Assembly: GCF_900603025.1 (NCBI RefSeq) | Contig: NZ_LR026975.1 | Coordinates: forward strand, 2,976,001 to 3,040,000 | Source of the DNA: Mycolicibacterium hassiacum DSM 44199 | Lineage (GTDB): Bacteria > Actinomycetota > Actinomycetes > Mycobacteriales > Mycobacteriaceae | Length of the DNA: 64,000 bases | Direction of reading: 5' to 3' | In this document: positions 18,165-26,299 of the stretch, in pieces | How positions within the stretch are numbered: position 1 is the stretch's first letter | Layout of the letters: every line of letters begins with the position of its first letter | The notes under the pieces: model-generated | Told to the model about the DNA's origin: nothing | What the model saw: only the letters and a program-made list of their open reading frames with translations | The model's database searches: none | Made by a program: the position numbers and the translations under genes

Positions 18165-18233
18165 TCAACGCGCATCGCTGTTCGTTGAGCAACCGCTAGC
18201 CTGAAGACAGCCGTTCAGACAGGAGGGGCCGCC

Positions 18234-18986
18234 ATGAGTGCCCGGTCAAAGGCAGACAACCGGCCGACGACGGCCGCCGACGGCGCTGACACCGATCCCG
18301 GCACCGCGGCCAAGATCCTCTCGAACATCATCGAGCGCAGCGCCCGCGTGCAGGCTCCGGCGGTGCGCAGCTACGTCAACCGGCTGCGCCGCGCCCACCC
18401 CGAGGCGACCCCGGCCGAGCTCGTCACCATGCTCGAGAAGCGGTATCAGGCCGCCATGGTCGCCAGCGGCGCCGCGATCGGCTCGACGGCGGCGTTCCCG
18501 GGGATCGGGACGCTGGCGGCGATGTCGGCGCTGGCCGGTGAGCCGGTGCTGCTGCTGGAGGCGACCGCGTTGTTCGTGCTGGCCGTCGCCGAGGTGCACG
18601 GCATCCCGCTCGAGCACCGGGAACGACGCCGGGCGCTGGTGCTGTCGGTGCTCGTCGGCGAGGACGGCCGGGCCGCGGTGGCCGATCTGCTCGCCCCGCG
18701 CCGCACCCGCGGCGCCTGGATGGCCGACGGCGCGGCGAACCTTCCCCTGCCGGCGGTGTCCATGCTCAACACACGGCTGCTGCGGTACTTCGTCAAGCGC
18801 TACACGGTTAAGCGTGGTGTGATGGCCTTCGGCAAAGTGCTGCCGGTCGGTATCGGGGCGATCGTCGGCGGTGTCGGCAACCGGATGATGGCCAGACGCA
18901 TCATCGCCAACGCCCGCGCGGCGTTCGGCCCGGCGCCGGCGGAGTGGCCGTCGAACGTGTATGTGCTTCCGCCCCCGCCGGACTAA
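18234..18986 (+). CDS. Conserved membrane-associated protein (Rv1249c-like)
   Basis: This 250-aa protein corresponds by position to Rv1249c. ATG 18234 follows a strong ribosome site (GGAGGGG). The N-terminal about 80 residues are charged, including an Ala-rich helical part and LVTMLEKRYQAAM. Hydrophobic segments follow around residues 80-125 (GAAIGSTAAFPGIGTLAAMS, EATALFVLAVAEVHGI), and another near residue 200 (FGKVLPVGIGAIVGGVGNRM). It ends VYVLPPPPD. The glycine-rich membrane segments suggest insertion or peripheral association. No catalytic motif was seen and function is unknown. It is the gene immediately before kgd in the same direction, about 170 bases away. Confidence 0.8.
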   Translation: MSARSKADNRPTTAADGADTDPGTAAKILSNIIERSARVQAPAVRSYVNRLRRAHPEATPAELVTMLEKRYQAAMVASGAAIGSTAAFPGIGTLAAMSALAGEPVLLLEATALFVLAVAEVHGIPLEHRERRRALVLSVLVGEDGRAAVADLLAPRRTRGAWMADGAANLPLPAVSMLNTRLLRYFVKRYTVKRGVMAFGKVLPVGIGAIVGGVGNRMMARRIIANARAAFGPAPAEWPSNVYVLPPPPD

Positions 18987-19154
18987 CCCCCGACACCGCG
19001 GCGACGGTGGTCCGACCGTGTTCGGGTTCCGTGGTCGCACCGAGGCCGGGGCGATAGCCTTGAGGCGGCGGATACAGCGGGTAAATCGAACAAGGCGTGG
19101 CGGGCGCGACATGTGCCTGCCCTGAGGGAGAAGGAATCGAGGCGAACAGCTGCC
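18987..19154 (+). promoter_or_regulatory. kgd upstream region
   Basis: The 168-base gap between the preceding gene and kgd contains a TAGCCT box at about 19054-19059, which fits a mycobacterial -10 and would give a leader of roughly 90 bases. No riboswitch-like fold was recognised. A purine-rich GGGAGAAGGAATCGAGG lies upstream of the GTG start. Confidence 0.4.
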
Positions 19155-22100
19155 GTGAATTCACCTTCGCCATTCGGGCAAAACGAGTGGTTGGTCGAGG
19201 AGATGTATCGCAAGTTCCGCGAGGACCCCTCCTCGGTAGATCCGAGTTGGCATGAGTTCCTCGCCGACTACTCTCCCGAGCCACTCAACGAAAGCAGCAA
19301 CGGTCAACCCAGCAACACGACGGTGACGGCGCCCGAGCCGGCGCCCGCACCCCCGCCCACACCCAGTCCGCAACCCACCGCCACACCCGCGGCTCAACCC
19401 GCCCAGGCGGCCCCGGTCCAGAAGCCCCCAGTTCAGAAGCCGCCGGCCCAGGCGGCCCCGGTCCAGAAGCCCCCAGTTCAGCCGACCCCGGCCCAGGCGG
19501 CCCCCGAGAAGTCTCAGCCGGCCCCCGGCTCGAGCGAGGACGTGCGGGTGCTGCGCGGGGCGGCGGCCGCGGTGGTCAAGAACATGGAGGCCTCGCTGGA
19601 GGTCCCGACCGCCACCAGCGTGCGCGCCATTCCGGCCAAGTTGATGATCGACAACCGCATCGTCATCAACAACCACCTGAAACGCACTCGGGGCGGGAAG
19701 ATCTCGTTCACCCACCTGATCGGCTACGCGGTTGTGCAGGCGGTCAAGAAGTTCCCGAACATGAACCGCCACTACGCCGAGATCGACGGCAAGCCGACCG
19801 CGGTCACCCCGGAGCACGTGAACCTGGGCCTGGCCATCGACCTGCAGGGTAAGGACGGCAACCGTCAGCTCGTGGTGGCCGGCATCAAGAAAGCCGAGAC
19901 CCTGCGGTTCAGCCAGTTCGTCGCCGCCTACGAGGACATCGTGCGGCGCGCCCGCGACGGCAAGCTCACCGCTGAAGACTTTGCGGGCGTGACGATTTCG
20001 CTCACCAACCCGGGCACCATCGGCACCGTGCACTCGGTGCCGCGGCTGATGCGGGGCCAGGGCGCGATCATCGGCGTGGGCGCGATGGAGTACCCGGCGG
20101 AATTCCAGGGCGCCAGCGAGGAACGCATCGCCGAGCTCGGCGTGGGCAAGCTGGTGACGCTGACGTCGACCTACGACCACCGCATCATCCAGGGCGCAGA
20201 GTCGGGCGACTTCCTGCGCACGGTGCACGAGCTGCTGCTCGACGACGACTTCTTCGACGAGATCTTCCGCGAGCTCGGCATCCCGTACGAGCCGGTGCGG
20301 TGGCGCACCGACAACCCCGACCCGATCGAGGACAAGAACGCGCGGGTCATGGAGCTGATCGCGGCCTACCGCAACCGCGGTCACCTGATGGCCGACATCG
20401 ACCCGCTGCGGCTGGACAAGGACCGGTTCCGCAGCCACCCCGACCTCGACGTGCTCACCCACGGGCTGACGCTGTGGGATCTCGACCGCGAGTTCAAGGT
20501 CAACGGGTTCGCCGGCGCGGAGCGCAAGAAACTGCGCGACGTGCTCGCGGTGCTGCGCGACGCCTACTGCCGCCACATCGGGGTGGAGTACACCCACATC
20601 CTCGAGCCGGAGCAGCAGAAGTGGCTGCAGGAGCGCATCGAGGGCGAGCACGAGAAGCCGACCGTCGCGCAGCAGAAGTACATCCTGAGCAAGCTCAACG
20701 CCGCCGAGGCGTTCGAGACCTTCCTGCAGACGAAATACGTTGGGCAGAAGCGTTTCTCGCTGGAAGGTGCGGAGACCGTCATCCCGATGATGGATGCGGT
20801 GATCGACCAGTGCGCCGAGCACGGTCTCGACGAGGTCGTCATCGCGATGCCGCACCGCGGCCGCCTCAATGTGCTGGCCAACATCGTCGGCAAGCCGTAC
20901 AGCCAGATCTTCAGCGAGTTCGAGGGCAACCTGAACCCGTCGCAGGCGCACGGCTCCGGCGACGTCAAGTACCACCTGGGCGCCAGCGGAACTTATATCC
21001 AGATGTTCGGCGACAACGACATTCAGGTGTCGTTGGTGGCCAACCCGTCGCACCTGGAGGCGGTCGACCCGGTGGTCGAGGGCCTGGTGCGCGCCAAGCA
21101 GGACATGCTGGACAAGGAGGGTGACGACCGGTTCAGCGTGGTCCCGCTGGTGCTGCACGGCGATGCCGCGTTCGCCGGTCAGGGCGTGGTGGCCGAGACG
21201 CTGAACATGGCGCTGCTGCGCGGCTACCGGACCGGCGGCACGATCCACATCATCGTCAACAACCAGATCGGGTTCACCACCTCGCCCGACGACGCCAAGT
21301 CCTCGGAGTACTGCACCGACGTCGCGAAGATGGTCGGCGCCCCGATCTTCCACGTCAACGGCGACGACCCGGAGGCCGCCACCTGGGTGGCGCGGCTGGC
21401 CGTGGACTTCCGGCAGAAGTTCCACAAGGACGTCGTCATCGACATGATCTGCTACCGGCGGCGCGGCCACAACGAGGGCGACGACCCGTCGATGACCCAG
21501 CCGAAGATGTACGACGCCATCGACGTCAAACGCGGTGTGCGCAAGAGCTACACCGAGGCGTTGATCGGCCGCGGCGACATCTCGCTCAAAGAGGCCGAGG
21601 ACGCGTTGCGCGACTACCAGGGCCAGTTGGAACGGGTCTTCAACGAGGTGCGCGAACTCGAGAAACACCCGGTCGAACCGAGCGAGTCGGTGGAGGCCGA
21701 CCAGATGATCCCGCGCGGGCTGCCGACCGGGATCGACAAGTCGCTGCTGGCCCGCATCGGGGACGCCCACATGGCGCTGCCCGAGGGCTTCAACGTGCAC
21801 CCGCGGGTCAAGCCGGTGCTCGAGAAGCGCCGCGAAATGGCCTACGAGGGCAAGATCGACTGGGCGTTCGCGGAGCTGCTCGCGCTCGGATCGCTGGTGG
21901 CCGAGGGCAAGACGGTGCGGCTCAGCGGCCAGGACTCCCGCCGCGGCACGTTCAGCCAGCGGCACGCGGTGATCATCGACCGCAAGACCGGCGAGGAGTT
22001 CACCCCGCTGCAGCTGCTGACCCGCGACCCGGACGGCAACCCGACCGGCGGCAAGTTCTACGTCTACGACTCGCCGCTGTCGGAGTTCGCCGCCGTCGGC

Positions 22101-22913
22101 TTCGAGTACGGGTACTCCGTCGGCAACCCCAACGCGCTGGTGTTGTGGGAGGCGCAGTTCGGCGACTTCGTCAACGGGGCGCAGTCGATCATCGACGAGT
22201 TCATCTCCTCCGGCGAGGCCAAGTGGGGCCAGCTCTCGGACGTGGTGCTGCTGCTGCCGCACGGCCATGAGGGGCAGGGCCCCGACCACACCTCAGGCCG
22301 CATCGAGCGGTTCCTGCAGCTGTGGGCCGAGGGGTCGATGACGATCGCGATGCCGTCGACGCCGGCGAACTACTTCCACCTGTTGCGCCGGCACGCGCTC
22401 GACGGGATCCGCCGGCCGCTGATCGTGTTCACGCCGAAGTCGATGCTGCGCAACAAGGCCGCGGTCAGCGACATCCGCGACTTCACCGAGTCGAAGTTCC
22501 GCTCGGTGCTCGAGGAGCCGGTGTACACCGACGGCGACGGCGACCGGAACAAGGTGCGGCGGCTGCTGCTGTGCAGCGGCAAGCTCTACTACGAGCTGGC
22601 CGCCCGCAAGGCCAAGGACGGCCGCGACGACGTGGCGATCGTACGGATCGAACAGCTGGCCCCGCTGCCGCGGCGGCGCATCGCCGAGACGCTGGACCGT
22701 TACCCCAACGTCGAGGAGAAGTTCTGGGTGCAGGAGGAGCCGGCGAACCAGGGCGCGTGGCCGACGTTCGGGCTGACGCTGCCCGAGGTGCTGCCGGACT
22801 ACTTCACCGGGCTGCGGCGCATCTCGCGGCGGGCGATGTCGGCGCCGTCGTCGGGGTCGTCGAAGGTGCACGCGGTCGAGCAGCAGGAGATCATCGACGA
22901 GGCGTTCGCCTGA
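19155..22913 (+). CDS. kgd: Multifunctional 2-oxoglutarate decarboxylase/dehydrogenase E1-E2
   Basis: This is the 1252-aa mycobacterial Kgd (SucA, Rv1248c), which decarboxylates 2-oxoglutarate with thiamine diphosphate. It acts as E1 of the 2-oxoglutarate dehydrogenase complex and as 2-hydroxy-3-oxoadipate synthase. GTG 19155 gives [20 protein letters not shown], matching known Kgd N-termini; a start at 19113 would add 14 atypical residues. A Pro/Ala/Gln-rich linker (about residues 55-125) with a 15-residue repeat precedes an E2-type acyltransferase domain that lacks a lipoyl domain and carries the active-site DHRIIQG near residue 341. The transketolase-like E1 part follows, with [11 protein letters not shown] for ThDP binding. 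GarA regulation of this enzyme is known elsewhere. A clear intrinsic terminator lies downstream. Confidence 0.96.
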   Translation: MNSPSPFGQNEWLVEEMYRKFREDPSSVDPSWHEFLADYSPEPLNESSNGQPSNTTVTAPEPAPAPPPTPSPQPTATPAAQPAQAAPVQKPPVQKPPAQAAPVQKPPVQPTPAQAAPEKSQPAPGSSEDVRVLRGAAAAVVKNMEASLEVPTATSVRAIPAKLMIDNRIVINNHLKRTRGGKISFTHLIGYAVVQAVKKFPNMNRHYAEIDGKPTAVTPEHVNLGLAIDLQGKDGNRQLVVAGIKKAETLRFSQFVAAYEDIVRRARDGKLTAEDFAGVTISLTNPGTIGTVHSVPRLMRGQGAIIGVGAMEYPAEFQGASEERIAELGVGKLVTLTSTYDHRIIQGAESGDFLRTVHELLLDDDFFDEIFRELGIPYEPVRWRTDNPDPIEDKNARVMELIAAYRNRGHLMADIDPLRLDKDRFRSHPDLDVLTHGLTLWDLDREFKVNGFAGAERKKLRDVLAVLRDAYCRHIGVEYTHILEPEQQKWLQERIEGEHEKPTVAQQKYILSKLNAAEAFETFLQTKYVGQKRFSLEGAETVIPMMDAVIDQCAEHGLDEVVIAMPHRGRLNVLANIVGKPYSQIFSEFEGNLNPSQAHGSGDVKYHLGASGTYIQMFGDNDIQVSLVANPSHLEAVDPVVEGLVRAKQDMLDKEGDDRFSVVPLVLHGDAAFAGQGVVAETLNMALLRGYRTGGTIHIIVNNQIGFTTSPDDAKSSEYCTDVAKMVGAPIFHVNGDDPEAATWVARLAVDFRQKFHKDVVIDMICYRRRGHNEGDDPSMTQPKMYDAIDVKRGVRKSYTEALIGRGDISLKEAEDALRDYQGQLERVFNEVRELEKHPVEPSESVEADQMIPRGLPTGIDKSLLARIGDAHMALPEGFNVHPRVKPVLEKRREMAYEGKIDWAFAELLALGSLVAEGKTVRLSGQDSRRGTFSQRHAVIIDRKTGEEFTPLQLLTRDPDGNPTGGKFYVYDSPLSEFAAVGFEYGYSVGNPNALVLWEAQFGDFVNGAQSIIDEFISSGEAKWGQLSDVVLLLPHGHEGQGPDHTSGRIERFLQLWAEGSMTIAMPSTPANYFHLLRRHALDGIRRPLIVFTPKSMLRNKAAVSDIRDFTESKFRSVLEEPVYTDGDGDRNKVRRLLLCSGKLYYELAARKAKDGRDDVAIVRIEQLAPLPRRRIAETLDRYPNVEEKFWVQEEPANQGAWPTFGLTLPEVLPDYFTGLRRISRRAMSAPSSGSSKVHAVEQQEIIDEAFA
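19401..19505 (+). repeat. 45-bp in-frame tandem repeat in Kgd linker
   Basis: Two 45-base units (19401-19445 and 19446-19490) and a 15-base partial third copy begin with GCCCAGGCGGCCCCGG. They encode [30 protein letters not shown] and AQAAPEK. The repeat is a whole number of codons and lies in the flexible linker, so its copy number could vary between strains without breaking the enzyme. Confidence 0.9.
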
Positions 22914-23046
22914 GGCACGAAGGCGAACGCCGAGGAGAAAGCAGGCCGGCACGAGGCGTTCGCCTGAGGCACGAAGGCGAACGCCGAGGAGAAAGCAGGC
23001 CGGCACGAGGCGTTCGCCTGAAGCACGAACGCGAACGAGAAGGGAG
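22897..23046 (+). repeat. 54-bp tandem repeat copying the kgd 3' end
   Basis: A 54-base unit starts at 22897, 22951 and 23005 (the third copy is partial, about 42 bases). The first copy includes the last codons and TGA of kgd, so each copy repeats GAGGCGTTCGCCTGA. Each full unit contains a perfect hairpin with arms GGCGTTCGCC and GGCGAACGCC around an 11-base loop. Translation stops in copy one, so the rest is 3' untranslated RNA made of successive hairpins. Confidence 0.95.
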
Positions 23047-23073
23047 CTCAGGCGCTGGCCTGGGCTCCCTTTT
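23042..23073 (+). terminator. Intrinsic terminator downstream of kgd
   Basis: A 12-base stem (GGGAGCTCAGGC/GCCTGGGCTCCC, with one G-T wobble) closes a four-base loop GCTG and is followed directly by TTTT. This is a textbook Rho-independent terminator, less common in mycobacteria, placed after the 54-bp repeats. Confidence 0.85.
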
Positions 23074-23076
23074 CCG

Positions 23077-23133
23077 CGAGTGTGCGGGTTTGTACCGACA
23101 CGCCGACAGGTTTCCGCGTGTCGCGCACACTCG
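23077..23133. repeat. Nested extragenic palindrome
   Basis: Outer arms CGAGTGTGCG (23077-23086) and CGCACACTCG (23124-23133) are exact inverted repeats. Inside them GACACG (23097-23102) and CGTGTC (23117-23122) form a second pair. The element sits between the kgd terminator and the convergent DUF732 gene. It looks like a REP-type palindrome; related cores with GGCGTGTCGG occur near 26269 and GGCGTGTCG near 34620. Confidence 0.6.
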
Positions 23134-23162
23134 GTGAGGTTGTGCGACCGGTCAGACCGGGC

Positions 23163-23552
23163 TCAGATGCCCAGCCACTCGAGCGGGATCGGCGAGCGCC
23201 CGTCGGCGAGTGCGGCGACGGCGCCCGGACAGAACACCGAGATGGCTATTCCGGTGAACATCGTGGCCGGGCCCAGCGGGCGGCCGAGCGCTTCGGCGAC
23301 GTCGGCGGCGACGTTGGCGGCGGCCTGCCCGGGCTCGACCAGCCGCGGGCAGATCGACTGCCCGATGGCGACGGCCCGCGCCGGCTCGATGTCGAGAAGC
23401 CCCCGGGACTGCAGGGCGTCGAGGAAGACGTCGACGGCGGTGTCGGCGTGCGCGGCCGGCGTCGCGACCGCGGTGGTGACGCCGAGCAGCCCGCCCAGCA
23501 GTCCGGCGGACACCGCCAGGGCTCCGAGTGTCGCGATGCGGTTGCGCTTCAT
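23163..23552 (-). CDS. Secreted DUF732-family protein
   Basis: This 129-aa protein carries a Sec-type signal peptide (MKRNRIATLGALAVSAGLLG, hydrophobic core, AHADTAV near a likely cleavage after AHA, about residue 36). The mature part fits the mycobacterial DUF732 family: VDVFLDALQSRGLLD near its start, two Cys (SICPRL and SVFCPGA) likely forming a disulphide, and a short Ala-rich helix. DUF732 proteins are numerous, secreted and of unknown function in mycobacteria. The gene converges with kgd and is separated from it by a terminator and a palindrome. Confidence 0.85.
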   Translation of the reverse strand: MKRNRIATLGALAVSAGLLGGLLGVTTAVATPAAHADTAVDVFLDALQSRGLLDIEPARAVAIGQSICPRLVEPGQAAANVAADVAEALGRPLGPATMFTGIAISVFCPGAVAALADGRSPIPLEWLGI

Positions 23553-23617
23553 ATCCGGCCCATCGCGCTACGGCAACGATCCGTTACCCGTCAGCGAACC
23601 CGGAGCGACGCTCGCGA

Positions 23618-23902
23618 CTACTCGGGTTCGAGCTGATCGGTGTCGAAGAAGGCCAGGGCGCCGTCGTCGAGGAGCACCGCCCAGCGACGGGCCGGATCGG
23701 CGAAATGCCGGCCCCCGATATCGACCGGCTGCTGGGGCAGCTCACCGAAATCCTCGACGATCCTGCCGCGGCTGTCGGCCGCCGGGCCTGCGATGACTCG
23801 AACACGACGGTCCACGGCGAGAGCGTCCCCGTTCCGCCCGGGCGACGTCTCCCCGGATTGCGTTCGATCGTCGCTGCGCTCCTCCGCCGGTTGGCCGGTC
23901 AT
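23618..23902 (-). CDS. Small protein with KOW-like segment, 94 aa
   Basis: This 94-aa frame begins MTGQPAEERSDDRTQSGETS (polar and disordered) and then has a compact domain: RRVRVIAGPAADSRGRIVED, resembling a KOW/SH3-like barrel strand pattern, and RWAVLLDDGALAFFDTDQLE at the C-terminus. The pattern of a charged strand, a glycine turn and an aromatic strand suggests a small beta-barrel. AGGTGATCCC precedes the ATG. No named family was recognised. It lies downstream of the DUF309 gene in the same direction, 225 bases away. Confidence 0.65.
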   Translation of the reverse strand: MTGQPAEERSDDRTQSGETSPGRNGDALAVDRRVRVIAGPAADSRGRIVEDFGELPQQPVDIGGRHFADPARRWAVLLDDGALAFFDTDQLEPE

Positions 23903-24127
23903 GGGATCACCTACCTAGCCTCATTTCAACACCTCGTCGCCGTCCGCGACGTCGTCGGAGCTCCGGTTCGACCCGTCGCCCAACAAGTGGTTCCCACCCG
24001 CACGAAAAATGAATCTAAATTGTTCGACATAAGAACACTCACGTGATTGTCGCCGCCTTCACGTGACGATGAGATCGGCGTCACATCGAGTGTCGATCGA
24101 CCGGCGACCCGCCGACACGCCCCGCAG
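23903..24127 (-). promoter_or_regulatory. AT-rich upstream region with paired TCACGTGA palindromes
   Basis: This gap is the upstream region of the 94-aa gene. Positions 24001-24050 are much more AT-rich than the surroundings. It contains TGTTC/GAACA arms around a 7-base centre (24021-24037) and two identical 8-base palindromes TCACGTGA at 24039-24046 and 24059-24066, centred 20 bases apart (about two helical turns). TAGATT on the minus strand (24012-24017) is a possible -10. A regulator site is likely; its protein is unknown. Confidence 0.45.
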
Positions 24128-24607
24128 TCAGGATCGGTCGCCGCGCAGCCGCGGGATCAGCCGCTCCCGACCGAACACGGCGGCGCCGCCGAGATCGTCG
24201 ACGAGGTCGGCGACGTACCGGGCCAGCCCCTCGGCATCGATGTGGTGCGGCGCGGTCCCGGTGGCCGTCAGGACGTCGGCCGCCCGGCGCAGCACGGCGG
24301 TGGCCCCGGTGATGTTGCCGCGCTGGATGTGGGTGATTCCGACGGCGAGCTGCGCGAGCGCCTGCCACAGCGGTTTCTCGTCCGGCGGCGCCTTCTTCCA
24401 CGCGGCCTCGAGCACCTCGTGCGCGTGGAACGCCAGGCCCTGTTCGAGCAGGGTCTGCGCGTAGGCCAGCGACTCGGTCGGCGGCAGGTCGAGGTCGTCG
24501 GGGATGCGGGGCACGCCGGTGCTGCCGTGCGGGAGCGGCCGGCCGAGGGCATCGCGGGGCCGGCTGTTGCGGGGCCGGCCGGATTCGTCGCGATCACGTT
24601 CGGCCAC
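24128..24607 (-). CDS. DUF309 family protein
   Basis: This protein of about 159 aa matches the DUF309 family of small helical proteins. The core shows SLAYAQTLLEQGLAFHAHEV followed by LEAAWKKAPPDEKPLWQALA, a two-helix pattern with the family's conserved His and Glu, then QLAVGITHIQRGN and an Ala-rich helix. The start is taken as GTG 24607 (MAERDRDESGRPRN) because the upstream 12 residues in frame (with Cys/His-rich content) look non-coding; an ATG at 24643 is possible. Family members are often near genes for RNA or lipid metabolism, but function is unknown. Confidence 0.75.
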   Translation of the reverse strand: MAERDRDESGRPRNSRPRDALGRPLPHGSTGVPRIPDDLDLPPTESLAYAQTLLEQGLAFHAHEVLEAAWKKAPPDEKPLWQALAQLAVGITHIQRGNITGATAVLRRAADVLTATGTAPHHIDAEGLARYVADLVDDLGGAAVFGRERLIPRLRGDRS

Positions 24608-24676
24608 GTGCCCATCATGGCACCGGAAAACATCGCCGGACACAACGCTTGGCGCGCGCTGCGGACCCGCCCGTCG

Positions 24677-25281
24677 CTAGTTCACCGCCGCCCGGCGCTT
24701 GACCGCCAGCTCTCCGAACATCGCCGCGACCACTCCGAACGCGAAATACAGCGGCACCAGCCACGGCCGACACCGAACAGCTGGTCGCAGTCGTCGTGGT
24801 AGGCGAACACCCCGGCCGCCGCGATCCCGATCTCCACGAACGGCCCGATCACCGCCGCCAGAACCCCGCACACCGCGCCGGGGCCGTCCCCCAACACACA
24901 CCAGGTGACCGTCGCGAGCGCGACGATCAGCGTCGTGGTCGGCACGATCGGCGCGCTGTGGAGCAGTGCGGTGAGCACGTAGCTTCCCAGCACCGCCGCC
25001 ACCCCCGCGACGCCCTGCCGCACGGTCACCGACGCCCGCGGGGTGCCCAGGTGCAGGCGCAGCTCGGCCAGTATCGCCGTCGCCGCCCCGACCAGCACCG
25101 GAAACCACAGCGGGCTGCTCCAGACGAACGGCACCGCCTCGGTGAAGTAGCGAGTCGTCCCGGTGACGACGTGGCTGTGGTCGCCGACCAGCGACGCCGC
25201 AGCACCGAGCACGAAGAAGAACAGCAGTTCGGACGGGCGCAGTCGCACGTGACGGACGGTACTACCCGCGCCGGCCGGCAC
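24677..25281 (-). pseudogene. INSIG (insulin-induced gene) homologue, frame broken by one base
   Basis: Two overlapping frames together encode a membrane protein of about 200 aa resembling the mycobacterial INSIG homologue (MvINS) structurally described from M. vanbaalenii. The first frame starts at 25281 (or GTG 25248) and carries ELLFFFVLGAAASLVGDHSH, FVWSSPLWFPVLVGAATAIL and RLHLGTPRAS, which line up with the human INSIG segment [18 protein letters not shown]...RHLGEP. After YHDDCDQLFGVG (about 24765) it shifts into nonsense (RGWCRCISR). The other frame continues WLVPLYFAFGVVAAMFGELA and stops at 24677, matching INSIG's [20 protein letters not shown]. One added C near 24763-24768 (GGCCG to GGCCCG) restores a single protein. 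It is either a sequencing indel or recent decay. About six membrane helices; sterol or diacylglycerol binding is inferred from the family. Confidence 0.75.
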
Positions 25282-25368
25282 CCGCCGGATCGGCTGCGGA
25301 CCCCAGTGGCGGGGTCAAGAACACGGAACCGGCGGTACCGGGTAGCCTCGTCGGAAAGTCATCGACAC

Positions 25369-25374
25369 GAGGAG
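25369..25374 (+). promoter_or_regulatory. Ribosome-binding site deciding SDR start
   Basis: GAGGAG ends 5 bases before ATG 25380. A GTG at 25374 in the same frame overlaps this site, so ATG 25380 is the better start. Confidence 0.7.
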
Positions 25375-25379
25375 TGCGC

Positions 25380-26210
25380 ATGGAGGGCTTCGCCGGAAAG
25401 GTCGCGGTGGTGACCGGCGCGGGATCGGGGATCGGCCAGGCGCTGGCGATCGAACTCGGACGCTCGGGCGCCGCCGTGGCGATCAGCGACGTCGACACCG
25501 AGGGGCTGGCGGTCACCGAGGAACGGCTCAAGGCGATCGGCGCCTCGGTGAAGGCCGACCGGCTCGATGTCACCGAGCGAGAGGCGTTCCAGGCCTACGC
25601 CGACGCGGTGGTCGAGCACTTCGGCAAAGTCAACCAGGTCTACAACAACGCCGGCATCGCCTACGTCGGCGACGTCGAGGTGATGCCGTTCAAGGACATC
25701 GAGCGGGTGATGGACGTCGACTTCTGGGGTGTGGTCAACGGCACCAAGGTGTTCCTGCCGCATCTGATCGCGTCCGGCGACGGCCATGTCATCAACGTCT
25801 CCAGCCTGTTCGGCATCTTCTCGGTTCCGGGCCAGTCGGCCTACAACTCGGCGAAGTTCGCCGTGCGCGGGTTCACCGAGGCGCTGCGCCAGGAGATGAT
25901 CGCCAACGGTCATCCGGTGAAGGTCACCGCGGTACACCCGGGCGGGATCAAGACCGCGATCATGCGCAACGCGACCGCCGCCGAGGGGGTCGACAAGGAG
26001 GGGCTGACCAAGACCTTCGATCAGCGGCTCACCATCACCACCCCGGAGAAGGCGGCCCGCGAGATCCTGACCGCGGTACGCAAGAACAAGGCCCGGGTGC
26101 TCGTCGGGCCGGACGCAAAGATCCTCGACATCCTCGTGCGGCTGACCGGGTCGGGTTACCAGCGGTTGTTCACGACGGCGGTCAGCCGTCTGGTCCCCAA
26201 CGCGCACTGA
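25380..26210 (+). CDS. Short-chain dehydrogenase/reductase
   Basis: This 276-aa NAD(P)-dependent oxidoreductase has the same length as Rv1245c. The Rossmann cofactor motif VTGAGSGIG lies at about residues 12-20, NNAGIAYVGDVEV near 90, and the catalytic Ser and Tyr-Lys pair in NVSSLFGIF and YNSAKFAVRGF (Tyr near residue 155). The C-terminal third (KARVLVGPDAKILDILVRLT) is usual for classical SDRs acting on lipid or alcohol substrates. Substrate specificity cannot be predicted. It stands alone, divergent from the INSIG-like gene and convergent with lpqZ; a hairpin at 26214-26249 lies directly after its stop. Confidence 0.92.
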   Translation: MEGFAGKVAVVTGAGSGIGQALAIELGRSGAAVAISDVDTEGLAVTEERLKAIGASVKADRLDVTEREAFQAYADAVVEHFGKVNQVYNNAGIAYVGDVEVMPFKDIERVMDVDFWGVVNGTKVFLPHLIASGDGHVINVSSLFGIFSVPGQSAYNSAKFAVRGFTEALRQEMIANGHPVKVTAVHPGGIKTAIMRNATAAEGVDKEGLTKTFDQRLTITTPEKAAREILTAVRKNKARVLVGPDAKILDILVRLTGSGYQRLFTTAVSRLVPNAH

Positions 26211-26213
26211 CCG

Positions 26214-26249
26214 CTCGCGCACTCCCGCCGCCGCGTGGGCGTGCGCGAG
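26214..26249. terminator. Hairpin between convergent SDR and lpqZ genes
   Basis: Perfect 9-base arms CTCGCGCAC (26214-26222) and GTGCGCGAG (26241-26249) begin 4 bases after the SDR stop. There is no T tract, so it may act as a Rho-assisted or bidirectional mRNA 3' end. A core GGCGTGTCGG follows near 26269. Confidence 0.5.
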
Positions 26250-26299
26250 CTGCCGCAATCCCCCCGGCGTGTCGGGTACCGACAGGCGCGCCGGCGTGG

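Noticed and set aside
18987..19154. Riboswitch upstream of kgd
   Set aside because: No recognisable thiamine or other riboswitch core was found in the leader.
19161..22289. 1042-codon minus-strand frame opposite kgd
   Set aside because: It is a composition shadow of kgd (VV/LGVGVA-type low-complexity translation) and has no ribosome site.
22799..23130. Minus-strand frames with repeated NASCRPAFSSAF peptides
   Set aside because: These arise from the 54-bp non-coding repeats after kgd. No start signal or coding bias was seen.
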